DNA of 64,000 bases from Lachnospiraceae bacterium C7 (GTDB lineage Bacteria > Bacillota > Clostridia > Lachnospirales > Lachnospiraceae). The position numbers and the translations under genes were made by a program. Position 1 is the first letter of the stretch; every line of letters begins with the position of its first letter. Where the stretch lies: NCBI GenBank assembly GCA_900113385.1, contig FOPE01000002.1, forward strand, positions 1 through 64,000, written 5' to 3'. Positions 16,929 to 25,623 of the stretch are shown one piece after another. Below the pieces are notes generated by a model. That model ran no database searches and was not told where the DNA came from. It worked only from the letters and a program-made list of their open reading frames with translations.

Positions 16929-19900
16929 ATGACAAGTTATATGGACAAAATTTTAGCTCACTACGAGTTCAAAAATGGGGAAAACGATTTTAGCGATTCC
17001 TCATGCAATCACTTTGATGGAGTTATAGGGGGAACAAACCCACCAACAATACAAGAAATAGAAGGCAGAAAATGTGCTGTTTTTGAAGGTGGGGATCATG
17101 GTACTAATTTTATTAAGTTACCAGAAAATTTATTATCAGACGTATCAGATAACACAGGATTCACAGTCTCTACATGGGTTTACTACAAAAAAGGTGGAAA
17201 TACATGGGAGAGAATCTTTGATTTCGGTAAATCACAAAACGGCCCATACTCATTTATGACACGAGGCTTTAGAAGCGTATGTTTTAAAGATGCAGAACTT
17301 GCAGCTGATCCAGGAAAATCAGTACCTTTAGGTGAATGGGTTCATGTGGCAATTTCAGTTTCAGGAACAAAACAAGGAACAATGAGTAGTGCAGGACCTG
17401 TAGTTTACGTAAATGGCGAACTTGCTTCAGATGGAAGAATTAGCCAAACTACAAGTGGAAGCTACAAACAGTTAAGAGAATTTTTCGCATGCTTTGACGA
17501 TAAAGAAGTATTTGTAGAAAATATGATAGGATCTTCTAAATTTGCAGTTGATCCAGATTTTAGTGGAGCAATCTCTGATTTTAGAGTATTTAAAACAGCT
17601 CTTTCTCAGGATGAAATCATTGACATGATGTGTGAAACATTATCAGATGAAAACATTATTGCTCTTGCAAGGGATAAATATTTAAATCCTACACCAAAGA
17701 TTATTCAATCAGACATTTCACTTTGCACAAGCTTAGTAAGTGACAAAGTAAAAGTAGATTGGGTATCATCAAAGGAAGATGTTATTTCTAGCGATGGAAA
17801 AGTTAAAGATGTAAAAGAAGCGGATTCAGTAACATTTACAGCAAAACTTTCTATTGGTGATAAGGTAATGGAAAAATCCTTTGAGTCTACAGTAGTTCCA
17901 GCAGATATTGCACCTTATGAAATTACTATTTCTAATGAAAAAGTAGTTGATGTAAGCGAAACACTATTTGGTCTTTTTTATGAAGATATCAATAATGCAG
18001 CAGATGGCGGAATTTACGCAGAACTTATTAAAAATAGATCGTTTGAAGATTTTACATTTAATACATATGATCCTTCTTCAGGAGAAAACGGAAAATCAAC
18101 AGGAAGAAATCATACACCTCTTAATGGATGGTATGGCGATTTAAATAAAGCAACTCCACAAAACACAGAGGGACTTAATGCTTTCTTTGAATTAGAAGAT
18201 CCAGATGCAAGCGCATATTATGTAACAGTAGATAATGGAACTCTTTATAATAGAGGATTTAATGATACTAATAACGGATGTGAATTGTATCAAAAAGCAG
18301 GAGTAACTTATGATTTTACTATTTGGGCAAAATCTAAAAATGGAGGTAAAATTTCAGTTACTTTATTAGATGAAAATAAAAAAGCAAACAGTGATACAGT
18401 AGTTATTGAAGTCCCAGCAAATAGCAACTGGAATAAATACGGTAAAAATGGCGAATATAAATTTGTAGCTAAAGATACATTAAAAGGTCAGATTGAAGTT
18501 AAAATCCAAGGCGAAGTATCTATAGATATGGTATCACTTATGCCAGGTGATGTTTGGGGAGCTAAAGAAGAAAAAACTTCAAAAACAGCTCACAAAAACT
18601 TCTTAGGCAACCCTAACTACAGATTAAGAAGAGATTTAGTAGTAGCATTAAAAGAGGTTGGAGCATCATTTTTACGTTTCCCAGGTGGATGTATTTCAGA
18701 AGGTTCTTACATTTGGGACAATGTATACGACTGGAAAGATTCAGTTGATATTGTTGAAAAACGTAAAGAAAACTACAATGTTTGGGGTTACAACATGACA
18801 ATGGGCTTAGGTTACATGGAGTATTTCCAATTAGCAGAAGACTTAGGATGTACACCACTTCCAGTAATGGCCTGTGGAGTTTTATGCCAGGCAAGAAGTG
18901 ACTATGCTAATCCAGCAGGTGGCGCTTTACAAGAAAAATACATCAACAACTTTATAGATTTAGTAGACTTTGCAATTTCTACTGATTTTGCAAACAATAA
19001 ATGGGCAAAACTCAGAAAAGATATGGGACACGAAGCACCATTTGACTTACATTTACTAGGTGTAGGTAATGAAAACTGGGGACCAGAATTTATGGCAAGT
19101 TTCGAAGTGTTCTACGATAGAATTATGGAACATGTACACAAAACATACCCAGGCTATGATTTTACAATTGTATCAACAGTTGGAGCTCAGGCAGATGACG
19201 ATGCATATCAGACAGGCTGGAAATTCTTAGCAGGTAGAAATACAGGAAAAGAAGTAGTTGCCTTTACTGATGGCGAAAAGAGTGTAGAAAAAGAAGTTAC
19301 ATGGTACAACAAGAAAAAAGACTATATGGACACAATTGCCGATGAACATTACTATAGACCAAATAACTATCTTTTAAATAACTGCGATAGATATAATTAT
19401 TATTTAAGAGCATATAATGCCGATGGAACTTTAAATGAAGACAAAACATCTAAAGTATTTATTGGTGAATATGCATCAACAGACAAAAATACATTAATGG
19501 GAGCTATTTGCGAAGGAGCAATTATGACAAGCTATGAAAATAACTCAGATGTTGTAAGACTTGCATCAACAGCACCATTATTTAATAAAGTACTTACAGA
19601 TGGACAATATAGATGGACACCAGATTGTATTTGGTTTGATAACGAAAAAGTATGGAGAACACCAACATATTATGTACAGCAATTATTTGCAACATATCTT
19701 GGAAAAGAAACACTTCGTACAAGCTATGAATCATATGTAAAAGGTAAAAAACAGCAATTAATGGCTAAAGGTGGAATCGAGATTGCAGCAGGAAAAGCTG
19801 ATATTTTAGTTAAGAGCGTTACAGTAACATCTAACGTAGACGGCAAAGTTTTATATGAAGAAGACTTTACAAATGAAGATAAAATATCAGAAGAATTTTC

Positions 19901-20663
19901 AGTAATTGAAGGTTCACATGTAGAACTTAAAGCTGGACAAGGCCTTGTAATTAAAGGCAGTAGCACAACAAGTGGTATTTATATGTATAAACCACAGTGG
20001 AGCAATTACACAGTAAAAGTAAAAGAAGCTAGATTATCAGGTGAGGACGGATTGTATGTAGGTGTTGGACTTACAGAGATTGCACCAGAAAAGAAAAACG
20101 TAATTGAATATGCTATTGATATGGACAAAGAAATTACAGGACCAAAAGTATTTAAAAATGGTGTAGAAGCATATAAGCTTGGTGATTTTGCTTCAAGTAA
20201 AGTTGCAGGCAATATGCGTTATGCCAACAATAAACCATTAACTGACAATGAAGTTTACGAAGTAACAGTTAACTACGGTGGAGAAGATGCAAAACACTTG
20301 ATTATGAGCTACGAAGGTGGAGCCAATGATGGTTACACATTAGAGTTTAACCTAGAGCCATACAACTTTGATCTATACACATCAGTAACAAGAGATGAAA
20401 AACATGTATATGTAAAAGTTGTAAACCCAGATTTATTTAGTAAAAAAACAAAAATAAATGTAGAGGACCTTAAAGTAGCTAAAAAAGCTAAAATGATTAC
20501 ATTAGCTTCAGAGGCACCAGAATTAATTTCAGCAAATAACGTAAACGAGAAGGAAGTAGAAAGAGTAGTTCCAACAGAAAAAGTTGTTGAATTTAGTGAG
20601 AAAACAGCTACATTTGATTTAAATGCCTGTTCACTTACTGTATTAATTTTTGATAGACAATAA
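16929..20663 (+). CDS. Modular GH51 alpha-L-arabinofuranosidase
   Basis: This 1244-residue glycosidase has an N-terminal concanavalin/LamG-like domain (about 8-235), an Ig-like domain (about 243-325), and a GH51-type region beginning LFGLFYEDINNAADGG near residue 340. This region includes an inserted carbohydrate-binding-like stretch (about 380-540) and the catalytic barrel. The proposed acid/base is E715 in GNENWG and the nucleophile E847 in IGEYAS. A second beta-sandwich follows residue 960. It removes arabinofuranose from arabinan or arabinoxylan fragments. No signal peptide is seen, so it should act in the cytoplasm on imported oligosaccharides. AAGGAG lies upstream of ATG 16929; ATG 16941 is an alternative. 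Confidence 0.92.
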   Translation: MTSYMDKILAHYEFKNGENDFSDSSCNHFDGVIGGTNPPTIQEIEGRKCAVFEGGDHGTNFIKLPENLLSDVSDNTGFTVSTWVYYKKGGNTWERIFDFGKSQNGPYSFMTRGFRSVCFKDAELAADPGKSVPLGEWVHVAISVSGTKQGTMSSAGPVVYVNGELASDGRISQTTSGSYKQLREFFACFDDKEVFVENMIGSSKFAVDPDFSGAISDFRVFKTALSQDEIIDMMCETLSDENIIALARDKYLNPTPKIIQSDISLCTSLVSDKVKVDWVSSKEDVISSDGKVKDVKEADSVTFTAKLSIGDKVMEKSFESTVVPADIAPYEITISNEKVVDVSETLFGLFYEDINNAADGGIYAELIKNRSFEDFTFNTYDPSSGENGKSTGRNHTPLNGWYGDLNKATPQNTEGLNAFFELEDPDASAYYVTVDNGTLYNRGFNDTNNGCELYQKAGVTYDFTIWAKSKNGGKISVTLLDENKKANSDTVVIEVPANSNWNKYGKNGEYKFVAKDTLKGQIEVKIQGEVSIDMVSLMPGDVWGAKEEKTSKTAHKNFLGNPNYRLRRDLVVALKEVGASFLRFPGGCISEGSYIWDNVYDWKDSVDIVEKRKENYNVWGYNMTMGLGYMEYFQLAEDLGCTPLPVMACGVLCQARSDYANPAGGALQEKYINNFIDLVDFAISTDFANNKWAKLRKDMGHEAPFDLHLLGVGNENWGPEFMASFEVFYDRIMEHVHKTYPGYDFTIVSTVGAQADDDAYQTGWKFLAGRNTGKEVVAFTDGEKSVEKEVTWYNKKKDYMDTIADEHYYRPNNYLLNNCDRYNYYLRAYNADGTLNEDKTSKVFIGEYASTDKNTLMGAICEGAIMTSYENNSDVVRLASTAPLFNKVLTDGQYRWTPDCIWFDNEKVWRTPTYYVQQLFATYLGKETLRTSYESYVKGKKQQLMAKGGIEIAAGKADILVKSVTVTSNVDGKVLYEEDFTNEDKISEEFSVIEGSHVELKAGQGLVIKGSSTTSGIYMYKPQWSNYTVKVKEARLSGEDGLYVGVGLTEIAPEKKNVIEYAIDMDKEITGPKVFKNGVEAYKLGDFASSKVAGNMRYANNKPLTDNEVYEVTVNYGGEDAKHLIMSYEGGANDGYTLEFNLEPYNFDLYTSVTRDEKHVYVKVVNPDLFSKKTKINVEDLKVAKKAKMITLASEAPELISANNVNEKEVERVVPTEKVVEFSEKTATFDLNACSLTVLIFDRQ

Positions 20664-20709
20664 AATATTGTATATATTGTTCAAGGACATATAAAAGGAT
20701 TTATGATAT

Positions 20710-20749
20710 AATAGGGATTGTGTTAAAAAAGTTTAACACAATCTCTATT
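20710..20749. repeat. 18-bp perfect-arm inverted repeat
   Basis: Bases 20710-20727 pair with 20732-20749 with one G-U pair around a 4-base loop. The hairpin overlaps an extended -10-like TGATATAAT at 20704-20712. No T tract follows on either strand, so it is a poor terminator and may be an operator, an mRNA 3' end structure or a small palindromic element. Confidence 0.7.
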
Positions 20750-20802
20750 GTTGAATTGTGACAAAATCCCCGCAAGGGTAGACAACATAATTGTAGAATT
20801 TG

Positions 20803-20873
20803 CTAGAATAACAAACCTTAAGAATTCTTAAGGTTATCTTAAGGGAAAATTTAGCAAAAATATGTTATTCTAG
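20803..20873. promoter_or_regulatory. Nested palindromes, operator-like
   Basis: A perfect 22-base palindrome spans 20814-20835 (arms ending CCTTAAG, centre GAATTC). A further half-site CTTAAGG lies at 20838-20844. Both sit inside a 10-bp inverted repeat (20803-20812 with 20864-20873). The block is just upstream of the likely promoter of the PAP2 operon, as expected for a regulator binding site. Confidence 0.55.
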
Positions 20874-20894
20874 AGAAAAGATTTAACACAGTTT

Positions 20895-20903
20895 TGTTAC
20901 AAT
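20895..20903 (+). promoter_or_regulatory. Extended -10 promoter for the phospholipid operon
   Basis: TGTTACAAT lies about 30 bases before the PAP2-type gene and is the fifth copy of this nonamer in the window. Confidence 0.4.
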
Positions 20904-20933
20904 TAAGCAATATTAGTTAAGATAGGAGTTATG

Positions 20934-21641
20934 ATGACGAAAAAGACATGTTTTGGAAGATGGTATCATAAGTGCATTGGTCAATTGATACCAGATTATG
21001 CCTTAGTGCCATTGGTACTGTGTTGGATGTTTAATAGCTTGGTTTACACAGGTACTCAAATATTGTGTGCAGGTGCGAAGCATTACGATTTTACAAGTAA
21101 ATTTGACAGACAAGTTCCATTTGTAAAAGAATGGATATGGATTTATGTAATTTGTTTTGGATTTTGGGGAATCAATTATATATTGATTTCACGAGAAGGT
21201 AAAGACCATTTTTATCGTTTTGTATCAGCGGATATGTTGAGCAGATTTATTTGCGGCATATTTTTTGTTTTAGTGCCAACAACCAATGAACGTCCAGAAG
21301 TACTAGGAACAGATATTAGTAGTCATCTAGTGAGATTCATTTATTCAATGGATAGGCCAACTAACTTATTTCCATCAATTCATTGTTTAGTAAGTTGGTT
21401 TTGTTTTATTGGATTAGCAAGAAGCCAAAAGATTCCTAAATGGTATAAAGCGTTTTCTTTTGTGTTTGCTATTTTAGTTTGCTGTTCAACACAGTTTACA
21501 AAGCAACACTACATGATAGATGTATTTGCTGGAATTGCAATTGCTCAAATGTGTTATATGTTTTCTAAAAAAACTGATTTTTATAAAAAATTAGTAGAGG
21601 CATTTGAAAAAATTAGTAGTATTGTTTTGGGAGAAGTATAA
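20934..21641 (+). CDS. PAP2-superfamily membrane phosphatase/transferase
   Basis: This 235-residue protein has about six membrane segments and a PAP2-type active site: RPTNLFPSIH (C2 motif His) and STQFTKQHYMIDV (C3 motif His and Asp). The FPSIH and FTKQHY forms resemble the AUR1/inositolphosphotransferase-like branch rather than plain PgpB. It could dephosphorylate phosphatidic acid or undecaprenyl pyrophosphate, or transfer a head group. The second ATG (20934) is preferred because AGGAG lies 5 bases upstream; the first (20931) is only 2 bases away. It heads an operon with flippase-like, pssA and probably psd genes. Confidence 0.85.
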   Translation: MTKKTCFGRWYHKCIGQLIPDYALVPLVLCWMFNSLVYTGTQILCAGAKHYDFTSKFDRQVPFVKEWIWIYVICFGFWGINYILISREGKDHFYRFVSADMLSRFICGIFFVLVPTTNERPEVLGTDISSHLVRFIYSMDRPTNLFPSIHCLVSWFCFIGLARSQKIPKWYKAFSFVFAILVCCSTQFTKQHYMIDVFAGIAIAQMCYMFSKKTDFYKKLVEAFEKISSIVLGEV

Positions 21642-21644
21642 GAT

Positions 21645-22676
21645 ATGTCAAGCAAAAAGAAAAATATTTTAAATGTTATTTTTTTAATGCTAGTATTTGG
21701 CCTAACTATATATGGCATTTTTCATGGACAGGATTTAGGACAAGTTTTAAGTTACATAAAAAAATGTGACGTTAGATATTGGCTAGTTGCTATTGTTTTT
21801 GTTATATTTTTTGTTGAAAGTGAATCGGTGATTATATACTATATGATGAGGAATGTAGGACAGAAGGTGAATTTTCTTCATTGTATATTATACTCATTTG
21901 TAGGCTTCTTTTTTAGTTGTATAACACCTTCAGCTACAGGCGGACAGCCGGCACAGATTTATTATATGAAGAAGGATAAGATATCCATTCCAATGGCTAC
22001 AGTTATTCTTATGATTGTAACTATTACATATAAGTTAGTGTTGGTGTTTTTAGGTGTTGGAGTTATGTTATTTCAACCTAGAGAAATAATGCAATATCTT
22101 AGACCAGTTATAGGCTGGTGCTATCTTGGAACATTTTTGAACGTTGTTTGTGTGGGCTTTATGTTATTATTAGTTTTTCATCCTACACTTGCAAAAAGAA
22201 TTCTTTTTTGGGGATTAGATATTTTAGGTAAACTAAAATTCGTAAAGAGAAAAGAATATTATTCAGAAAAATTAAAACGTTCAATGGAACAATATCAAGA
22301 GGTTGCAGGATTTTTTCAAACTCACAAACGTGTAGTTTTTAATGTTGTTGTAATAACTATATTGCAAAGAGTATTCCTTTTCTTTGTAACATGGCTTGTT
22401 TATCGATCATTTGGACTTAATTCAGTTGGTCCAGGAACGATTGTAATTTTACAGGGGATGATTTCAGTGGCAGTAGATATGTTGCCATTACCAGGAGGAA
22501 TGGGAATCAGCGAGACGCTTTTTTTGAAGATGTTTGCACCAATATTTGGCACAATATGTTTGCCAGGAATGGTTGTAAGCAGAGGATTAAGCTATTACAC
22601 GGAATTGATTTTAAGCGCTATATTAACGGTTGTTGCTCAACTCACAATTGGGCGTAGAAAGGATTGCGAAAAATGA
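21645..22676 (+). CDS. YbhN/MprF-like flippase-domain membrane protein
   Basis: This 343-residue protein has about eight membrane segments and matches the lysylphosphatidylglycerol synthase transmembrane (UPF0104) family. Visible family features are SCITPSATGGQPAQIYYM and LPLPGGMGISE. This domain translocates lipids across the membrane in MprF; stand-alone members are less well understood. It starts 3 bases after the PAP2-type gene and overlaps pssA by 4 bases, which ties it to phospholipid metabolism. There is no aminoacyl transferase domain. Confidence 0.85.
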   Translation: MSSKKKNILNVIFLMLVFGLTIYGIFHGQDLGQVLSYIKKCDVRYWLVAIVFVIFFVESESVIIYYMMRNVGQKVNFLHCILYSFVGFFFSCITPSATGGQPAQIYYMKKDKISIPMATVILMIVTITYKLVLVFLGVGVMLFQPREIMQYLRPVIGWCYLGTFLNVVCVGFMLLLVFHPTLAKRILFWGLDILGKLKFVKRKEYYSEKLKRSMEQYQEVAGFFQTHKRVVFNVVVITILQRVFLFFVTWLVYRSFGLNSVGPGTIVILQGMISVAVDMLPLPGGMGISETLFLKMFAPIFGTICLPGMVVSRGLSYYTELILSAILTVVAQLTIGRRKDCEK

Positions 22677-23380
22677 TAGGTTTTTATGATTACACTGTAA
22701 TACTAACGTACGTAAGTTTAATATGTACTTCGTTTGGTATTGTCCAAGCTGTTGAGGGCAATTTTACAATAGCTGTATATTGCTTGGCGGCATCAGGATT
22801 ATGTGATATGTTTGATGGTAAAGTTGCTAGAAGTAAAAAAGATAGAACTTCAGATGAAAAATTATTTGGAGTGCAAATTGATTCATTATGCGATGTTATT
22901 TGTTTTGGAGTATTTCCATCTGTATTATGCTACAGAATGGGTATGAATGGTTTGTTAGGGTCAATAGCTATTGCATATTATTTAGTATGTTCAGTTATTA
23001 GACTTGCTTATTTCAATGTACTTGAAACAAATAGACAGCAGGTAGAAGAAGGGGTAAACAAGTATTACCACGGTTTACCAATTACAAGTATTTCAATCTT
23101 TTTACCAATTGTATATTTATTTAGTTTACACTTTGTTCCATTTGGAGCATGGGGATATGTACTATTTGCATTATTATTTATTGTAGGAAGTTTATTTGTT
23201 ATTGATTTTAGACTTAAAAAGCCAACAAATAGACAACTTGCTTCATTTGTTGCTTTAGTGGCTGTAGCCCTTGTAATTACAGTAGTTGTTCCACATAAAG
23301 GTAACTCAAAGAAACAATATGCTAATGGAAAAGTATTTTCAACAATATTTAAACTAGACAACAATACTACAAGTAAGTAG
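22673..23380 (+). CDS. pssA: CDP-diacylglycerol--serine O-phosphatidyltransferase
   Basis: This 235-residue membrane enzyme carries the CDP-alcohol phosphatidyltransferase motif D45-x2-DG-x2-AR...G-x3-D70-x3-D74. It joins serine to CDP-diacylglycerol to make phosphatidylserine in the membrane. The start is set at ATG 22673, which overlaps the previous stop as ATGA and has AAAGGA upstream; TTG 22664 is possible but less likely. A psd gene follows after a terminator, completing the phosphatidylethanolamine pathway. Confidence 0.9.
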   Translation: MIGFYDYTVILTYVSLICTSFGIVQAVEGNFTIAVYCLAASGLCDMFDGKVARSKKDRTSDEKLFGVQIDSLCDVICFGVFPSVLCYRMGMNGLLGSIAIAYYLVCSVIRLAYFNVLETNRQQVEEGVNKYYHGLPITSISIFLPIVYLFSLHFVPFGAWGYVLFALLFIVGSLFVIDFRLKKPTNRQLASFVALVAVALVITVVVPHKGNSKKQYANGKVFSTIFKLDNNTTSK

Positions 23381-23405
23381 TTTAACTGCCCTAAAAAGGC
23401 AATAA

Positions 23406-23438
23406 AAGCCTGCATTTTATATGTGGGCTTCTTTTTTT
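23406..23438 (+). terminator. Rho-independent terminator after pssA
   Basis: A 10-bp stem with two G-U pairs (23406-23415 with 23421-23430) is followed by C and seven T residues. Confidence 0.85.
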
Positions 23439-23570
23439 GAGTAAATAAAGAAAAGATAAAAGTAGAGATAAAAATAAGAGGCAAAAAAGAGATAGAAAAA
23501 AAGATAAAAAAGAAAAACAAAAATAAAAGATAGAGATTAAAGAAATAAAAAATAAATAAGGAGAAATAAA
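23439..23570 (+). repeat. Purine-rich low-complexity leader
   Basis: About 130 bases before psd are nearly all A and G on this strand, with only two C residues. It ends in the psd ribosome site AAGGAG. It may be an unstructured leader. Confidence 0.6.
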
Positions 23571-24452
23571 ATGAAGTGCATAGACAGAAAAGGAAATATA
23601 GTTTCAGAAAGTAAGGCTCAAGGAAAAGCGTTAGATTTTTTGTATAAAACAAAAATTGGAAATAAAATCTTAAAGATACTTGTCAATCCTACAATATCTA
23701 AAGTGGCGGGAGCATTTTTAGATTCTAGAATGTCTACATTTTTAATTGAACCATTTAGAAAGAAAAACAATATTGATTTAACAGACTTTGAAGAGCAAGA
23801 ATATACATCTTTTAATGATTTTTTCACTAGAAAAATAAAATCTCAGGCTAGACCTATTGATATGGAAGAAAATAGCCTTATTTCTCCATGTGATAGTAGT
23901 TTAAGTGTGTATGATATTACAGAAGATGGAGAGTTTGTAGTAAAAAACACAAAATATACAATGGAAAGCTTATTTAGAAGTAAAAAGCTTGCAAAACATT
24001 ATGAAGGTGGAAAGCTATTGATTTTTAGATTAACAGTAACAGATTATCATCGCTTTCATATGATTGATGATGGAATGTTAAGCAAAAATTATAGAATACC
24101 AGGTGTGTTACATACAGTTAATCCAATTGCAAATGATTTTACACCAATATATAAAGAAAATACTAGAGAATTTTCATTCTTAAAAAGCAAAAACTTTGGA
24201 ACAGTAGCTATGATGGAAGTTGGAGCTCTTATGGTAGGAAGAATTTGTAATTACTACAAACATAATGAACCAAAGGGTATGGAAGTAATGCGAGGAATGG
24301 AAAAAGGTAGATTTGAATTTGGTGGATCTACAGTTATTATTGCATTAGAAAAAGATAAAGCAATTATAGATAGTGATATTTTAGAAAATTCTAAGCATAA
24401 TTTTGAAACAAAAATCAAAATGGGTGAAAAAATTGGAAAAAAATTTAAATAA
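23571..24452 (+). CDS. psd: Phosphatidylserine decarboxylase proenzyme
   Basis: This 293-residue enzyme has the self-cleavage motif GGST at 251-254, where the Ser becomes the pyruvoyl prosthetic group, and the family signature TDYHRFHM near residue 159. It decarboxylates phosphatidylserine to phosphatidylethanolamine. The length fits the longer Psd type. AAGGAG lies 8 bases before ATG. It is separated from pssA by a terminator and a purine-rich leader, so it may be transcribed separately. Confidence 0.93.
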   Translation: MKCIDRKGNIVSESKAQGKALDFLYKTKIGNKILKILVNPTISKVAGAFLDSRMSTFLIEPFRKKNNIDLTDFEEQEYTSFNDFFTRKIKSQARPIDMEENSLISPCDSSLSVYDITEDGEFVVKNTKYTMESLFRSKKLAKHYEGGKLLIFRLTVTDYHRFHMIDDGMLSKNYRIPGVLHTVNPIANDFTPIYKENTREFSFLKSKNFGTVAMMEVGALMVGRICNYYKHNEPKGMEVMRGMEKGRFEFGGSTVIIALEKDKAIIDSDILENSKHNFETKIKMGEKIGKKFK

Positions 24453-24570
24453 AATGCCTTTTAAAATATAAAAAGAGGCTTAAAAAGAAAAAAATAAAGT
24501 CCTAGAATGGTTGAAAATAGTAGCTTTATAAAAAATATATAAAAAATCTAAAAAAAATATAAAAAAGTTG

Positions 24571-24599
24571 TTGACAAAATGCCTTACAGTCAGTATAAT
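24571..24599 (+). promoter_or_regulatory. Sigma-70/SigA promoter of tRNA-Gln
   Basis: TTGACA at 24571-24576 and TATAAT at 24594-24599 are perfect consensus boxes with a 17-base spacer, 20 bases before the tRNA. Confidence 0.95.
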
Positions 24600-24619
24600 T
24601 AATAACTGTCGAAAGGCAA

Positions 24620-24691
24620 TGGCCCATCGCCAAACGGTAAGGCAACGGACTCTGACTCCGTCATTTCAAGGTTCGAATCCTTGTGGGCCAG
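24620..24691 (+). tRNA. tRNA-Gln (anticodon CTG)
   Basis: The 72-base cloverleaf has acceptor TGGCCCA/TGGGCCA, anticodon stem ACGGA/TCCGT with loop CTCTGAC giving anticodon CTG, and T-loop GGTTCGAATCC. CCA is not encoded. An identical copy lies at 62643-62714. Confidence 0.95.
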
Positions 24692-24725
24692 TTTTCAATA
24701 TTCACATTAACATACACATTTCCAT

Positions 24726-24753
24726 AGAGGTAGTTCTTAACTACCTCTTTTTT
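24726..24753 (+). terminator. Terminator of tRNA-Gln
   Basis: A 10-bp perfect stem (24726-24735 with 24739-24748) with a CTT loop runs into a T tract. Confidence 0.92.
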
Positions 24754-24918
24754 GCTGTTTGTATATAAAATGTCTAAAGGTGCTTTTTTAAAAGCATTTC
24801 ATCTCAAGTAGTTACTAATCATTAATTTTTACCCCCTAAAGATAATACCCCTACGCAAAATAGTTGGTATAAATGTGAAAAAAATAAGTTTAAACTATTA
24901 ATACTTTGTTAAAATTAT
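24754..24918. other. Intergenic stretch without a gene
   Basis: Between the tRNA-Gln terminator and the promoter at 24919 I see no ORF with a ribosome site. It holds one AT-rich hairpin near 24780-24800 and otherwise AT-rich sequence. Confidence 0.6.
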
Positions 24919-24947
24919 TTGAAAAAGATGGTTCTTTTATGTATAAT
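24919..24947 (+). promoter_or_regulatory. Promoter of the YARHG/zinc-ribbon genes
   Basis: TTGAAA at 24919-24924 and TATAAT at 24942-24947 are 17 bases apart. About 100 bases of leader precede the ATG. Confidence 0.8.
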
Positions 24948-25050
24948 CTAAATTGTGACTAAATGTTAAGAAAGACCATGATGTCACATTTGTAATTTAA
25001 GAGGGCGAAGTACAATTGACGCAAGTCAAAATTAGAAAGGAGTCAAAAAC

Positions 25051-25611
25051 ATGCAAAATAAGAAAGCACAGCTTTCAATAATGGCGATTCTTGGAGTATT
25101 AATCGTGTTATTTGTGGCAGCATCAGTTGTTATTAAAGTTAATAACAAAAATGCCTCAGATAAGAGATCACAATTAGTTTCGAGTGAGCACAAAGCCAAA
25201 AAATCATCAAAAACAAAGATGGTTAAAGGCTACAAGAAAGATGACGTTACTTTTAAAAGGGGTGAATCATCACAAAAAACAAAGAGTTCAGAGTCAGACA
25301 ATCAAAAAGAAAGTCAGGCAATGAAGGATTCTAACGGATACATTATTGAAAAAAGTAGTACAGTAGAGTTAACAGATTCAGATTTAGAAGGATTAAGTGC
25401 AAAAGAATTAACATATGCACGTAATGAAATTTATGCGAGACATGGACGTAAATTTGAATCTTCTGAACTTAATGACTATTTTTCAAGCAAGTCATGGTAT
25501 ACAGCAAATAGTTCATACGATGACGATTCATTAAGTGATGTAGAAAAAGCTAATGCTGAAGAGATTGCGGATTATCAAGAAGATAATCAATTAGAATATT
25601 CACCACAGTAG
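25051..25611 (+). CDS. Membrane-anchored YARHG-domain protein
   Basis: This 186-residue protein has one N-terminal membrane segment (about 8-27), a long Lys/Ser-rich linker (about 35-105) and a C-terminal YARHG domain containing LTYARNEIYARHGRKF and SKSWY. The domain is extracellular and common in Firmicutes surface proteins; its role is unknown. AAAGGAG lies 7 bases before ATG. The next gene, 12 bases downstream, encodes a zinc-ribbon TcaA-like protein. YARHG domains often occur with such zinc-ribbon proteins, suggesting a shared envelope-stress role. Confidence 0.85.
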   Translation: MQNKKAQLSIMAILGVLIVLFVAASVVIKVNNKNASDKRSQLVSSEHKAKKSSKTKMVKGYKKDDVTFKRGESSQKTKSSESDNQKESQAMKDSNGYIIEKSSTVELTDSDLEGLSAKELTYARNEIYARHGRKFESSELNDYFSSKSWYTANSSYDDDSLSDVEKANAEEIADYQEDNQLEYSPQ

Positions 25612-25623
25612 GGAGGTCAAAAA

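Noticed and set aside
20750-20800. Riboswitch before the PAP2-type gene (CCC-GCAA-GGG hairpin)
   Set aside because: Apart from one GNRA-capped 3-bp hairpin, no consensus of a known riboswitch class could be matched.
23065-23652. 195-codon reverse-strand open frame
   Set aside because: Its Phe/Leu-rich start is the complement of the purine-rich leader, and the rest is antisense to pssA.
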